From the NCBI GenBank assembly GCA_016713235.1, contig JADJPN010000005.1, positions 144,346 to 208,345 of the forward strand: 64,000 bases of DNA, read 5' to 3'. Below the pieces are notes generated by a model. The model saw only the letters and a list, made by a program, of their open reading frames with translations, did not search any database and was not told the origin of the DNA. A program made the position numbers and the translations under genes. Each line of letters opens with the position of its first letter. Position 1 is the first letter of the stretch. The stretch is from Hyphomicrobiales bacterium (lineage in GTDB: Bacteria > Pseudomonadota > Alphaproteobacteria > Rhizobiales > Xanthobacteraceae). Below are positions 41,829-50,971 of this stretch, one piece after another.

Positions 41829-42721
41829 ATGAACCGACCCGCCTCCTCCGATACGATTCTGGGCATGCTCGCCGATGCGCTCTCGCGGATGGCCGCGGCG
41901 GTGGACCGCTGGGCGCCGCCCGCGGTCGAAGTGCCGGATTTCGCCGTCGCCGAAGCCTTCGTGTGGAACGCCGCGCAGAAGCGGCTTGATCCGGTTCCGA
42001 AGGTCAACCGCGTCGAGATGATGCTGCTCAAAGGTATCGACCGGATGCGGGACACGCTCGTCGAAAATACCGAGCGCTTTGCGAAAGGCCTGCCCGCGAA
42101 CAACGCGCTGCTGTGGGGCGCGCGCGGCATGGGTAAATCGTCGCTCGTCAAGGCAGTTCACGCTTCGATCAATGCGCAGACCAAGAACCTGAAGCTGATC
42201 GAAATTCACCGCGAAGATATCGAGTCGCTGCCGATTTTGATGAACCTGCTGCGCGGTGCAAAAGACCGTTTCATCGTGTTCTGCGACGACCTCTCGTTCG
42301 ACGGCGACGACACATCCTATAAATCGCTGAAGGCCGTGCTCGACGGCGGCATCGAAGGCCGCCCGGACAACGTCATTCTCTACGCGACCTCGAACCGCCG
42401 TCATTTGCTGGCCCGCGAGATGGTGGAGAACGAACGCTCGACCGCGATCAATCCCGGCGAAGCGGTCGAAGAAAAGGTTTCGCTCTCCGATCGCTTCGGC
42501 CTCTGGCTCGGCTTTCACCGCTGCTCGCAGGACGAGTTTCTTGCAATGGTGAACGGCTATATCGCCCACTTTAAAATTCCAGTGGAAGCCGAACAGCTTC
42601 GCCGCGAAGCGCTCGAATGGGCGACCACGCGCGGCTCGCGCTCCGGCCGCGTGGCGTGGCAATTCGTGCAAGATCTCGCCGGACGTAAAGGCGTGATGCT
42701 GGGCATGACGAGGAGATGTAA
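41829..42721 (+). CDS. DUF815 AAA-type ATPase, probable one-base loss at the 3' end
   Basis: About 297 residues. Walker A is LLWGARGMGKSSLVKAV, Walker B-like RFIVFCDDLSFDG, then LKAVLDGGIEGRPDNV, LYATSNRRHL and LSDRFGLWLGFH, all DUF815 hallmarks. As read, the frame runs past its natural end and 118 bases into the next gene. If one G is missing in the GGG near 42700, the ending becomes VMLGHDEEM with TAA at 42719-42721, directly abutting the next ATG. AAGGAAG six bases upstream supports the ATG at 41829. These ATPases lack a well-defined role. Confidence 0.85.
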
Positions 42722-43720
42722 ATGTCCGCCAATCGCCAAATCCTGCTTGCCGAAACACCCAAGGGAAAACTCGGGCCCGAACACTTCAAGATGCAGGAAA
42801 GTGCGATGCCTTCGCCGCAAGATGGCGAGGTGCTCCTGAAAGTTCGCCTGATCTCGCTCGATGCGGCGAACCGCGCCTGGATGCAGGGCGCGACCTACCG
42901 CGAAGCAGTCGGCGCCGGCTCGGTGATGGCGGGTGGTGCGATCGCCGAAGTGATCGAAAGCAAAGCGCCGAATTTTGCAAAGGGCGATCTCGTCTTCGCA
43001 GATACCGGCTGGCAGGAATACGCTGCTCTGGCCGCGCGCAAATTGCTCAAAGTCCCCAACATCAAGCCAATGACGAACCTGCTCAGTGTCTATGGCGTTG
43101 CTGGCCTCACCGCCTATTTCGGTCTGCTCGATGTCGGCCAGCCCAAGGCAGGCGAAACGGTTGTCGTCTCCGCTGCTGCGGCTTCAGTCGGCTCGCTGGT
43201 CGGACAAATCGCCAAGATCAAAGGCTGCCGCGTTGTCGGCATCGCGGGCGGGAAAGAGAAATGCGACTGGCTGAAATCCGAACTCGGTTTCGATGAAGCG
43301 GTCGATTACAAAGCCGGCCCGGTTTTCAAGTCGCTGAAAACCACCTGCCCCGACGGTATCGACGTCTATTTCGACAATGTCGGCGGCGATATTTTCGAAG
43401 CCTGCCTTTCGCAGATGAAACTACACGGCCGCGTCGCCTGCTGTGGCGCCGTTTCAGCCTATGACGGCGCTGCGCCCGCCGCCGGTCCTCGCGGCGTGCC
43501 GGGCCTGATCGTCGTGAAGCGGCTGCGCGTGCAGGGCTTCATCGTCATGGATTATTACGACCAGGCGATGAAAGCGATCGGAGAACTTCAAGGCTGGGTC
43601 GCTTCCGGCAAGCTCAAAGCGCAGGAAGACATTCTCGATGGCCTCGAGAATACGCCGAAGGCGTTGATCGGTTTGCTGAACGGCGACAATCGCGGCAAGC
43701 GCATGGTGCGCGTTTCGTAA
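42722..43720 (+). CDS. NADP-dependent MDR oxidoreductase (CurA / prostaglandin-reductase type)
   Basis: 332 residues of the zinc-free medium-chain reductases. The substrate domain carries LLKVRLISLDAANRAWM. The nucleotide fold is ETVVVSAAAASVGSLVGQIAKIKGCRVVGIAGG, then DGIDVYFDNVGGDIFEA and GRVACCGAVSAYD. Such enzymes reduce alpha,beta-unsaturated carbonyls using NADPH. AGGAG precedes the ATG, which follows directly on the probable end of the DUF815 gene. A terminator hairpin lies just after the stop. Confidence 0.9.
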   Translation: MSANRQILLAETPKGKLGPEHFKMQESAMPSPQDGEVLLKVRLISLDAANRAWMQGATYREAVGAGSVMAGGAIAEVIESKAPNFAKGDLVFADTGWQEYAALAARKLLKVPNIKPMTNLLSVYGVAGLTAYFGLLDVGQPKAGETVVVSAAAASVGSLVGQIAKIKGCRVVGIAGGKEKCDWLKSELGFDEAVDYKAGPVFKSLKTTCPDGIDVYFDNVGGDIFEACLSQMKLHGRVACCGAVSAYDGAAPAAGPRGVPGLIVVKRLRVQGFIVMDYYDQAMKAIGELQGWVASGKLKAQEDILDGLENTPKALIGLLNGDNRGKRMVRVS

Positions 43721-43727
43721 AAGAAAA

Positions 43728-43753
43728 AGCGCCGGGCGTTTTGACCCGGCGCT
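43728..43753 (+). terminator. Hairpin terminator
   Basis: AGCGCCGGG (43728-43736) pairs perfectly with CCCGGCGCT (43745-43753) around CGTTTTGA, eight bases after the oxidoreductase stop. The T-run is weak (CCTCTAT) on the plus strand. On the minus strand it is followed by TTTTTCTTTT, so it also suits the convergent PsiF-repeat gene. Confidence 0.75.
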
Positions 43754-43775
43754 CCTCTATCCAATCAGAAAAGAG

Positions 43776-44012
43776 TTAGACGGCATCCTTCACGCACTTC
43801 GTCGTGAAGCTGGTCTTCGCCGCGCCAGCCAATTTCTTGTCAGCCGCCTGCTTGTCGCAGGACGCCTTGGCGTCGGTTTCGCATTTCTTCAGAAAGCTGG
43901 TCTTGGCGGCACCAGCCAGTTTCTTGTTCGTCGCTTCGACGTTGCACGTTGCCTGCGCGTTGGCGGCGGTCGCCGCGAAAGTGAGCGCGAGCGCCAGGAT
44001 CATCGTACGCAT
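43776..44012 (-). CDS. Exported PsiF-repeat protein
   Basis: 78 residues: signal peptide (MRTMILALALTFAATAANAQA), then two near-identical PsiF repeats built on NKKLAGAAKTSFLKKCETDA and DKKLAGAAKTSFTTKCVKDA, each with paired cysteines. PsiF proteins are phosphate-starvation-inducible in E. coli; function unknown. GGAGG precedes the ATG. The terminator at 43728-43753 serves its 3' end. Confidence 0.9.
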   Translation of the reverse strand: MRTMILALALTFAATAANAQATCNVEATNKKLAGAAKTSFLKKCETDAKASCDKQAADKKLAGAAKTSFTTKCVKDAV

Positions 44013-44119
44013 TCAGTATTCCTCCATCGCCCCCGGAAATGATTCCCGGAGATACGAGAGCATAGCGAATTCAGAAATTGCGTCCGGAAAATGACGCCGA
44101 AAATCGGGCGTTATTTCAC

Positions 44120-45340
44120 TTATGAGAGTGCCCGTTTCGGCCGGCCGGCATAGACGGCTGCGGCCGCGATCAGATCGAGAGCCGCCGCAATATGCAGCGC
44201 GACGATGTAGCCGCCGAACCAATCATACAGCCAACCGAACAGCATCGGCCCAAACGCACAGGCAATCCCGATCACCATCCAGGCGGCGCCATTGATCGCG
44301 CCGAACGCGCCTGCTCCGAATTCGCGCCTCACGATAATGGGCGACAGCGAGGTCACATTCCCCGTCGTCAAACCATAAACAACGCTCGCCGCGATCAAGA
44401 CCCACGCGAACGGAAAGGCTGCCATCGCTTCGAGCGAGATGGCAGCGACACAAAGCACAATTGCCGCCGTCACCCGCAAATCCACCTGATCCGCCCAGCG
44501 CGCAAGTGCAACTCGGCCAAGGAACGCGGTGATCGCCGTTATTGAAACGATAAACGCCGCGCCGCTCGCGCCGAGCAACGGCACCGACAGCGTCACATGA
44601 TGCGTGAGAAAGCCAACCTGCACGCCTAGGCCGAGCGAGAAAGCAACAACCAAGGTGACGAAGGCGGCGGTTCTAATTGCTTCAGCGCGACTGAAACTGC
44701 GCGGCGGCGCCCGTTCGGCCTTCGCCTGCGGAAGCTCGCCATCCGGATAAAGCCCGAGCTGCGCAGGATTCTTTTTCAGCACGAAGAACGCCAGCGGCAG
44801 CACTACAGCTAGCAGTAGTCCCGCGCCCAAAAGCATGGTCGCAGGAAAGCCGATCTTCTCGACACCTAAAATCAAGATCGGCGTCGACGTCATGCCTCCA
44901 ACTGATGCGCCGAGCATCGCCGACGACATTGCGCGGCCTTGATATTTCTCGAACCACGGCGAGATGGCTGCGGTGATTGCCGGCACTGACAAACACGCAT
45001 TGCCGAGTCCGGAAAGAAGGAACGCGCCGTAGACGTGCCAAAGCGTTTGCACCTGCCCGATCAGCGCGAGACCGGTGGCCATAACGATTGCGCCAAGCGC
45101 CATTACCGGGCGCGGGCCGTAACGATCGATGAGCGAGCCGACGAAGAAAGTTGCGATTGCGGAAAGAACTGCGGAGACCGTAAACGCCATCGATACGGCA
45201 CCCACGGATAGGCCCCTCGTCTGCGTGATCGCATAAATCGACACGCCAACGCCGAAGATACCCAAGCCCCAGCTTAGGACGGCAATGACGAGGCACGCCG
45301 CTACAATCCACCAGCCGTAAAACACGCGCGCAGCCATCAC
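44120..45340 (-). CDS. MFS transporter (oxalate/formate antiporter-like)
   Basis: 406 residues with twelve predicted helices. Starts ARVFYGWWIVAACLVIAVLSWG, a pattern typical of the monocarboxylate/oxalate-formate antiporter-like MFS group, with GSLIDRYGPRPVMALGA as the helix 2-3 loop and AMSSAMLGASVGGM in helix 5. The substrate is unknown, probably a small organic anion. A tandem ATCACCCC repeat lies just upstream at the start codon. Confidence 0.87.
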   Translation of the reverse strand: MMAARVFYGWWIVAACLVIAVLSWGLGIFGVGVSIYAITQTRGLSVGAVSMAFTVSAVLSAIATFFVGSLIDRYGPRPVMALGAIVMATGLALIGQVQTLWHVYGAFLLSGLGNACLSVPAITAAISPWFEKYQGRAMSSAMLGASVGGMTSTPILILGVEKIGFPATMLLGAGLLLAVVLPLAFFVLKKNPAQLGLYPDGELPQAKAERAPPRSFSRAEAIRTAAFVTLVVAFSLGLGVQVGFLTHHVTLSVPLLGASGAAFIVSITAITAFLGRVALARWADQVDLRVTAAIVLCVAAISLEAMAAFPFAWVLIAASVVYGLTTGNVTSLSPIIVRREFGAGAFGAINGAAWMVIGIACAFGPMLFGWLYDWFGGYIVALHIAAALDLIAAAAVYAGRPKRALS

Positions 45341-45360
45341 CCCATCACCCCATCACCCCA
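45337..45360. repeat. Tandem octamer ATCACCCC x 3
   Basis: Three perfect copies of ATCACCCC overlap the first codon region of the MFS gene. On the minus strand this reads GGGGTGAT repeated and may serve as a ribosome-binding region. Such short tandem repeats can vary in number by slippage. Confidence 0.7.
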
Positions 45361-45551
45361 ACACTGATCAGCTATACGCGCTTCGCTTGCGAGCGCGAAG
45401 CGCGCCTCAGTTTTCGCCACGTAAGGATGTGAAAGCGTCGCTTCGCGGCGAGAGAAAGCTTGTGAACCGTATCGTTTGGCCCCCGCACGCTCTCGCCGGT
45501 CAGCCGATATCAAAATCGATCCCGCGGTCACCGACCAGACAACGCCCGGCT

Positions 45552-45755
45552 CTATTGATAACCCGGGCAGCGCTGCGCCCGAAGCTGCTCACCCGCAGTC
45601 GCACGGCGATACGCTGTCGTGGTCATGTCGCTTGCGATGCGCGTGAACTCCGCGCAGCGGGCTTCGGCGGACACAGAAAGGGTTGGCGGTTGTTCAGTCG
45701 GGATTTGGGTGCAGGCGGAAACCAGAAACGCAACCACAATAAGCACTTGCCGCAT
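45552..45755 (-). CDS. Small putative lipoprotein
   Basis: 67 residues: MRQVLIVVAFLVSACTQIPTE has a lipoprotein signal with lipobox LVSAC (C15). A short polar domain follows with two further cysteines (ARCAEF and AQRCPGY) that could form a disulfide. No family recognised. Length, lipobox and isolated position support a real exported protein. Confidence 0.55.
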   Translation of the reverse strand: MRQVLIVVAFLVSACTQIPTEQPPTLSVSAEARCAEFTRIASDMTTTAYRRATAGEQLRAQRCPGYQ

Positions 45756-45950
45756 TGTCTATATTCTCGTTGTTCGCATTATCTTCGGTTCCGATCGCCG
45801 CTTCGTTCGCACGCAGAGACTGGTTTGTCATTCAACATGTTCTGTGTTGCAATTGATGCACACCTGATCGGGTCGCGCTCGCTGTGATGGGTCCTGCTTG
45901 CTACGTTTACAACCCGATCTTTCGTCTCACCGCTTTCCTCGGAAAATGAA

Positions 45951-46379
45951 ATGAAACAGCTCTTCATTGCCGCAGCCCTGATCGCCGCATGCTCGCTCGC
46001 CTCGCCAGTTCACGCAACCGGCGCAATGGCGGTCGCCGAGCCAGCTGACGTTTCGACGGATGGTTTTGCAGTAGGCATCGCCTACAACCATAAAACCAAC
46101 GAGACCGCGGAAGAGCGCGCGCTCCGCGAATGCCGGTCGGTTGAAGAGGCACCTCCGGCGACCCGAAAACTTTGCAAGATTGTCCGGACCTTCGAAAACC
46201 AATGCGGAGCTGCGGCGATTGACCCGCAGAACGGCACACCGGGCGCAGGATGGGCCATCGCGGATACGCTCGCGATCGCCAAGCGGGACGCGCTCCAGCG
46301 CTGTGAGGATACCGCCGGCCGTGACCGCAAGGGCGAATGCCGGATCACGCTCGAAGGATGTGACGGAAAAGCCAAGTAG
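45951..46379 (+). CDS. Secreted DUF4189-domain protein
   Basis: 142 residues with a signal peptide ending near SPVHA. The mature part carries GFAVGIAYNHKTNETAEERALRECRS and GWAIADTLAIAKRDALQRCEDTAG. This is the duplicated alternating pattern of DUF4189, in which an Ala-rich helix and Cys-containing strand repeat. Six cysteines suggest disulfides. Function unknown; DUF4189 occurs in exported proteins of alphaproteobacteria and mycobacteria. Confidence 0.85.
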   Translation: MKQLFIAAALIAACSLASPVHATGAMAVAEPADVSTDGFAVGIAYNHKTNETAEERALRECRSVEEAPPATRKLCKIVRTFENQCGAAAIDPQNGTPGAGWAIADTLAIAKRDALQRCEDTAGRDRKGECRITLEGCDGKAK

Positions 46380-46684
46380 CTGCCGAGACCGCCGCTGCGT
46401 CGGTAAAGACGAATGACCGGAAGCTTCTGTCGCGCATCTTCGTGTTGTTCTGCGCAGTAGCGGCTATTGCCTTCTACGCTGACTCTAGCATTCGTTCTGG
46501 CAGATCCCGAAAACTGGCGCGACGACCTCCAACTGATGGCGCCATTCTAGCCTGGTGCCGACCACGGTGACGGACTCTACTCGCCCAGCCAGCACAGGCG
46601 GCTGCCGTGTCAATCAACGCGCCTATGCGCCGACCTGCCAGATGCAGGGGCGCACAGTTAGCGTCATCAATTCCTACGACGAGA
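46380..46684. other. Intergenic region, possible gene remnant
   Basis: About 300 bp between convergent genes. A plus-strand frame reads GGCRVNQRAYAPTCQMQGRT and VINSYDEIRCRR, which looks more protein-like than random, but it has no proper start and runs into the nlpD-like gene on the other strand. It may be a remnant; I cannot assign it. Confidence 0.3.
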
Positions 46685-47974
46685 TCAGATGCCGGAGAGA
46701 TGCTTTTCCGGATCGACCGGGTTGGAGCCTTTGCGGATCTCGAAGTGCAACTGCGGTGAGGTCACGCCACCGGTCTGGCCCGCGCGCGCGATCGTATCGC
46801 CACGCTTGACCTTCTGATCCTTCTTCACATCGATCGTGCCAAGATGCGCGTAAGCGGTCACCCAGTTATCGGCATGACGGATCAGCACGAGATTGCCGAA
46901 GCCTTTGAGTTCGTTACCCGCATAAGCGACGACACCGTCTTCGGACGCGCGGATCGGCGTTCCGTCCGGCACGGAAACGTTGATGCCATCGTTCTGCTGG
47001 CCGTTCGGTTTGCGGCCGTAGGCGGAGAGAATCCTTCCGCGCACCGGCCAGTGGAAGGTCGGCGCAGCATTCTGTGCGCGCGGCGCATCGCTAACGGCTG
47101 GCGGCGTATTCGGACGAACCACACCGACACTCTCGGGAGCGGGTACGTTCTCGCTCTGAACAATCTGCTGCGGCGGCGTCTGCGGAACCGACTTAACGTT
47201 ACGCTGCAAGGTCTGCGGCTGCGCCGCAGGTGTGTTCACAATCGGCGCGGCGCCAGCGGGAATGCGGACCTGCTGACCGATCTTAAGCTGAGTCGAAAGC
47301 GTCAGGTTGTTCGCATTAGCGATTGCCTGTGGCGTCGTTTTGTATTTGCGCGAGAGCGAATAGATCGTGTCACCGGAAACCGCGGTGTGCGTGCTCATCG
47401 GCGCATTTGCGACTGGCCTGTTTTGGATCATCGGCACATCGGCGGTGCGACGCACCGGGATCACAAGGCGCTGACCGGGCTGGATCGCGCTTGCGCTCTG
47501 CAAGTTGTTCGCGCGCAAGATGACTTCAGCGGGCACGTTGTGCTTGCGAGAAATCGAATAGACCGTTTCACCCTGCTGGACGGTGACTGCGCGGCCGCCA
47601 TCCCAGGCCCAGTCATTCGCATTCACGGCCGCGGTCGTGCGCGGGGCGTTTAACTGTCTGTTCTTCGCCATGGGCGAAGGTGCGGCAGGCACCGTGTTCG
47701 GGCGGTAGTTGCTGGCCGGCGGCTGCTGCGGATTGTTCAGCGGCTGCGTTTCAACATAATTGCGTTGCGGCAACTGGTGTCCAGGCACCTGGGCCTGGGT
47801 TTGCGGTCGCTGCTGCGGGATCGACGCTGTCGTATCCTGCCGATTGTTGAATGGATTGGAGTCGAACCTCGTCACGTCCATGCTGCAGGCAGCAGCAGAC
47901 ACGCCAATGGCGGTGACGGTGGCAAAACGGGCGAGCAGCGCTCCCCGGCAGCGCATAAAACTGGTACGCATCAC
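46685..47974 (-). CDS. nlpD: NlpD-like LysM/M23 lipoprotein with degenerate active site
   Basis: 429 residues. Lipobox VSAAAC (C30), a Pro/Gln-rich linker, LysM 1 (QQGETVYSISRKHNVPAEVI) and LysM 2 (SGDTIYSLSRKYKTTPQAIA), then an M23 domain (GVVAYAGNELKGFGNLVLIRHADNW, GQTGGVTSPQLHFEIRKG). Active LytM enzymes have H-x3-D and H-x-H zinc ligands. Here these regions read QQNDGINVSVPDG and PQLHFE, so the ligand set is incomplete. This fits NlpD/EnvC-type proteins that activate cell-separation amidases without cutting peptidoglycan. Downstream of pcm, as is common. Confidence 0.88.
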   Translation of the reverse strand: MMRTSFMRCRGALLARFATVTAIGVSAAACSMDVTRFDSNPFNNRQDTTASIPQQRPQTQAQVPGHQLPQRNYVETQPLNNPQQPPASNYRPNTVPAAPSPMAKNRQLNAPRTTAAVNANDWAWDGGRAVTVQQGETVYSISRKHNVPAEVILRANNLQSASAIQPGQRLVIPVRRTADVPMIQNRPVANAPMSTHTAVSGDTIYSLSRKYKTTPQAIANANNLTLSTQLKIGQQVRIPAGAAPIVNTPAAQPQTLQRNVKSVPQTPPQQIVQSENVPAPESVGVVRPNTPPAVSDAPRAQNAAPTFHWPVRGRILSAYGRKPNGQQNDGINVSVPDGTPIRASEDGVVAYAGNELKGFGNLVLIRHADNWVTAYAHLGTIDVKKDQKVKRGDTIARAGQTGGVTSPQLHFEIRKGSNPVDPEKHLSGI

Positions 47975-48142
47975 TACTCACTCAGAACGCGACAACACGC
48001 CTGATGGATACGTTGAATCCGGTAAACGCAGACTTAAGAAAATCGGGGCTGGGACGGAATTTCGCTGCTGGGCTCAAAGCTTAACGACTTATCGGGAAGC
48101 GTGCCCGGATCCGAAATCTGAAATCCGCTTTTCGTCGACCGC

Positions 48143-48820
48143 CTAGAGTGCCTCGGCCTTGCCTTCGACCAGCGGCACGAAGCGAACAGACATCAGGTCG
48201 AGATGCTCGACTTTGCCGGCCGTTTTCGTGAACAGCCGGAGTGATTGAACGCCGTTCAGCGGACCCACGGGGGCGACCATGCGGCCGTTGTTCGCGAGCT
48301 GATCGAACAGCGCCGAGGGTACAGCTTCGGTGGCAGCCGTGACCATGATGCGGTCGAAGGGTGCTTCGTCCGCCGCTCCAAAACTGCCGTCGGCAACCCG
48401 GACCGAGACGTTCTTGAGACCCAGAACACGCAGCCGCGCCGACGCCAGATCCGCGAGCGTGCGATAGCGCTCGATCGTGACCACGGACTTCGCAAGCATG
48501 CCCAAGACCGCAGCTTGATAACCGGAGCCCGTACCGACCTCGAGCACCTTGTGCGCGGGCTCGACATCAAGTGCTTCTGTCATGCTCGCGACGACATAAG
48601 GTTGGCTGATGGTCTGGCCGCAATCGATCGGCAGCGCCTGATCGGCGTAAGCGATGCCGCCGTGTTCGGCTTCGACGAAAATCTCGCGTGGCACCTGTTC
48701 CAGTGCGCGCAGAACCTTCACGTCGCGAATGCCACGGCGGCGCATGGAGAGCAAAAACTCCATCCGCGCTTCCGCGTTTCTACGCTCGAACTCCTCGTCG
48801 CGCCTGTTGCGGTCCGCCAT
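48143..48820 (-). CDS. pcm: Protein-L-isoaspartate O-methyltransferase
   Basis: 225 residues. Repairs isoaspartyl residues using SAM: VPREIFVEAEHGGIAYADQALPIDCGQTISQPYVVASM is the family signature, and VLEVGTGSGYQAAVLG is the SAM-binding motif I. It follows surE by 23 bases; the surE-pcm pair is common and linked to stationary-phase survival. Confidence 0.95.
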   Translation of the reverse strand: MADRNRRDEEFERRNAEARMEFLLSMRRRGIRDVKVLRALEQVPREIFVEAEHGGIAYADQALPIDCGQTISQPYVVASMTEALDVEPAHKVLEVGTGSGYQAAVLGMLAKSVVTIERYRTLADLASARLRVLGLKNVSVRVADGSFGAADEAPFDRIMVTAATEAVPSALFDQLANNGRMVAPVGPLNGVQSLRLFTKTAGKVEHLDLMSVRFVPLVEGKAEAL

Positions 48821-48843
48821 CCGCGTTCGAAACTCCGTGGTCG

Positions 48844-49623
48844 CTAGTTAGTCAGCTCGCTCGCATCGAACATGGCTGCCAACTTGGTCATGAAAGGCTT
48901 GTCAGTGAGGTCGATTTTGAGCGGCGTCACCGAAATCATCTTGCGTTCAATAGCCGAGAGATCGCTGCCGTCACTGAAGGTGCGCTTGATGCGCTGAAAG
49001 CCGATCCAGTAATACGGGAATCCGCGGCCATCCTGACGCTTATCGACCAACAACAACTCTGCGTCGCGGCGGCCTTGCGTCGTGATCGCGACGCCTTTGA
49101 CTTCGTCCGGCGGACAGTCGGGGAAATTGATGTTCAACAAGACGCCAACCGGAAGCGGATCTTTCAGAAGCTTCTTGAGCAGATTCGGCGCGAGCGCCTC
49201 GACCGTGTCATAGCCGAGCTTGTCGCGCGTCGTCGGGCCGTAAGCCTGACTCAATGCGATTGCTTGAATACCGAGGATTGTGCCTTCCATCGCACCTGCG
49301 ACGGTTCCAGAATAAATCACATCTTCGGCAAGGTTCTGACCGCGATTGACGCCTGACAAGATGAGATCCGGGCGCTTGTCTTCGAGCACATGGCGCACGC
49401 CCATGATCACGCAATCGGTCGGCGTGCCTTTTACGGCAAAGCGCTTATCGGCGACTTTCCGGAGCCGTAGCGGGTCGGACAGTGACAGCGAATGCGAAAC
49501 GCCGGACTGGTCGAACTCTGGCGCCACGACCCAGACGTCGTCAGTCAGGGTCTGCGCGATGCGAACCAGCGCATCGAGGCCGGAGGAATGGATGCCGTCG
49601 TCGTTGGTGACAAGAATACGCAA
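48844..49623 (-). CDS. surE: 5'/3'-nucleotidase SurE
   Basis: 259 residues. MRILVTNDDGIHSSGL carries the metal-binding Asp pair. SGVSHSLSLSDPLR, LSGVNRGQNLAEDVIYSGTVAGAMEG and NINFPDCP are typical SurE blocks. It dephosphorylates nucleoside monophosphates. It starts three bases after the serS stop. Confidence 0.96.
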   Translation of the reverse strand: MRILVTNDDGIHSSGLDALVRIAQTLTDDVWVVAPEFDQSGVSHSLSLSDPLRLRKVADKRFAVKGTPTDCVIMGVRHVLEDKRPDLILSGVNRGQNLAEDVIYSGTVAGAMEGTILGIQAIALSQAYGPTTRDKLGYDTVEALAPNLLKKLLKDPLPVGVLLNINFPDCPPDEVKGVAITTQGRRDAELLLVDKRQDGRGFPYYWIGFQRIKRTFSDGSDLSAIERKMISVTPLKIDLTDKPFMTKLAAMFDASELTN

Positions 49624-49626
49624 AAA

Positions 49627-50910
49627 TCAGTTCGCTTTCGTGATTTTGGTGAGGCCGCCCATATAGGGCTTCAAGGCATCCGGAATTGTGACGGAACCGT
49701 CCTCGTTCTGGTAGTTCTCGAGAACCGCGATCAGTGCGCGTCCGACCGCAACGCCGGAACCGTTCAGCGTGTGGACATAACGCGGGCTTTTCGCGTCTTT
49801 CGCACGATAGCGCGCGTTCATCCGCCGGGCCTGGAAGTCGCCGCAATTCGAGCAGGACGAAATCTCGCGGTAAGTGTTTTCGCCCGGCAGCCAGACCTCA
49901 ATGTCGTAAGTCTTTGTCGAGGCGAAGCCCATGTCACCGGTGCAGAGCGTCATTACGCGATAATGCAGGCCGAGTTTCTGGAGCACTTTCTCGGCAGACG
50001 TGAGCATGCGTTCATGCTCTTCGGCGCTCTGTTCAGGCGTCGTAATCGATACGAGCTCGACCTTCGTGAACTGGTGCTGGCGGATCATGCCGCGCGTGTC
50101 TTTGCCCGCAGCGCCGGCTTCCGCGCGGAAGCAAGGCGTGCAGGCTGTCAGCCGCATCGGCAGCTTCGCTTCATCGGTGATGTCTTCGCGCACCAAGTTC
50201 GTGAGCGGTACTTCTGCGGTCGGAATGAGCCAGAAATCTTCACCCGCGCGAAACTGATCTTCCCTGAACTTCGGAAGCTGGGCGGTACCGTACATCGCGT
50301 CGTCTTTCACCAGCACCGGCGGATTCACTTCCGTGTAGCCGTGCTCGCCGGTGTGTACGTCGAGAAAGAGCTGCGCCAGTGCGCGCTCGAGACGCGCGAG
50401 ACCACCTTTCAGAACGACAAAGCGCGCGCCTGAAATTTTCGAGGCGGCCCCGAAATCCATGAGTCCGAGTGCCTCGCCGATCTCGAAATGCAGTTTCGGC
50501 TTGAAGTTGATCCCCGGCTTCCCGCCATGGCTGCGATAGAGCACATTGCCTTTTTCATCCACACCATCCGGCACGTCGGCGGCGGGCAAATTCGGGATGG
50601 AAGCGAGGAGTTCGTCGAGCTTCTTTTCGACCGCCTGCTGCTCTGCTTCCAACCTCGGCATCTCGTCCTTGATCGATGCCACCTCAGTCATAAGCTTGGC
50701 AGCCCGCGGCTCGTCCTTTGCCTTCTTGGCCTCGCCGACTTCCTTGGAAACGGCGTTGCGGCGCTCCTGCATGGTCTGGAGCTTTGCGATCACCGTGCGG
50801 CGCTTCTCATCGAGCGCCAGCAGGTCCGGCGAGCCGGCGCTTAAGCCGCGACGGCCGAGTGCCTTATCGAAGGCTGCCGGGTTCTCTCGAATCCGTTTAA
50901 TGTCGTGCAT
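49627..50910 (-). CDS. serS: Seryl-tRNA synthetase
   Basis: 427 residues. The N-terminal antiparallel coiled coil (residues about 30-100, Lys/Glu-rich) binds the long arm of tRNA-Ser. The class II core has motif 2 FRAEAGAAGKDTRGMIRQHQF and motif 3 GSGVAVGRALIAVLENYQ. MHDIKRIRENPAAFDKAL is the standard start. No anomalies. Confidence 0.98.
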   Translation of the reverse strand: MHDIKRIRENPAAFDKALGRRGLSAGSPDLLALDEKRRTVIAKLQTMQERRNAVSKEVGEAKKAKDEPRAAKLMTEVASIKDEMPRLEAEQQAVEKKLDELLASIPNLPAADVPDGVDEKGNVLYRSHGGKPGINFKPKLHFEIGEALGLMDFGAASKISGARFVVLKGGLARLERALAQLFLDVHTGEHGYTEVNPPVLVKDDAMYGTAQLPKFREDQFRAGEDFWLIPTAEVPLTNLVREDITDEAKLPMRLTACTPCFRAEAGAAGKDTRGMIRQHQFTKVELVSITTPEQSAEEHERMLTSAEKVLQKLGLHYRVMTLCTGDMGFASTKTYDIEVWLPGENTYREISSCSNCGDFQARRMNARYRAKDAKSPRYVHTLNGSGVAVGRALIAVLENYQNEDGSVTIPDALKPYMGGLTKITKAN

Positions 50911-50971
50911 CGTTCTTCCTGCGTAACAGTTTATGATTACGCACGATTTTCTACTTAAAGTGCAACTTGAA

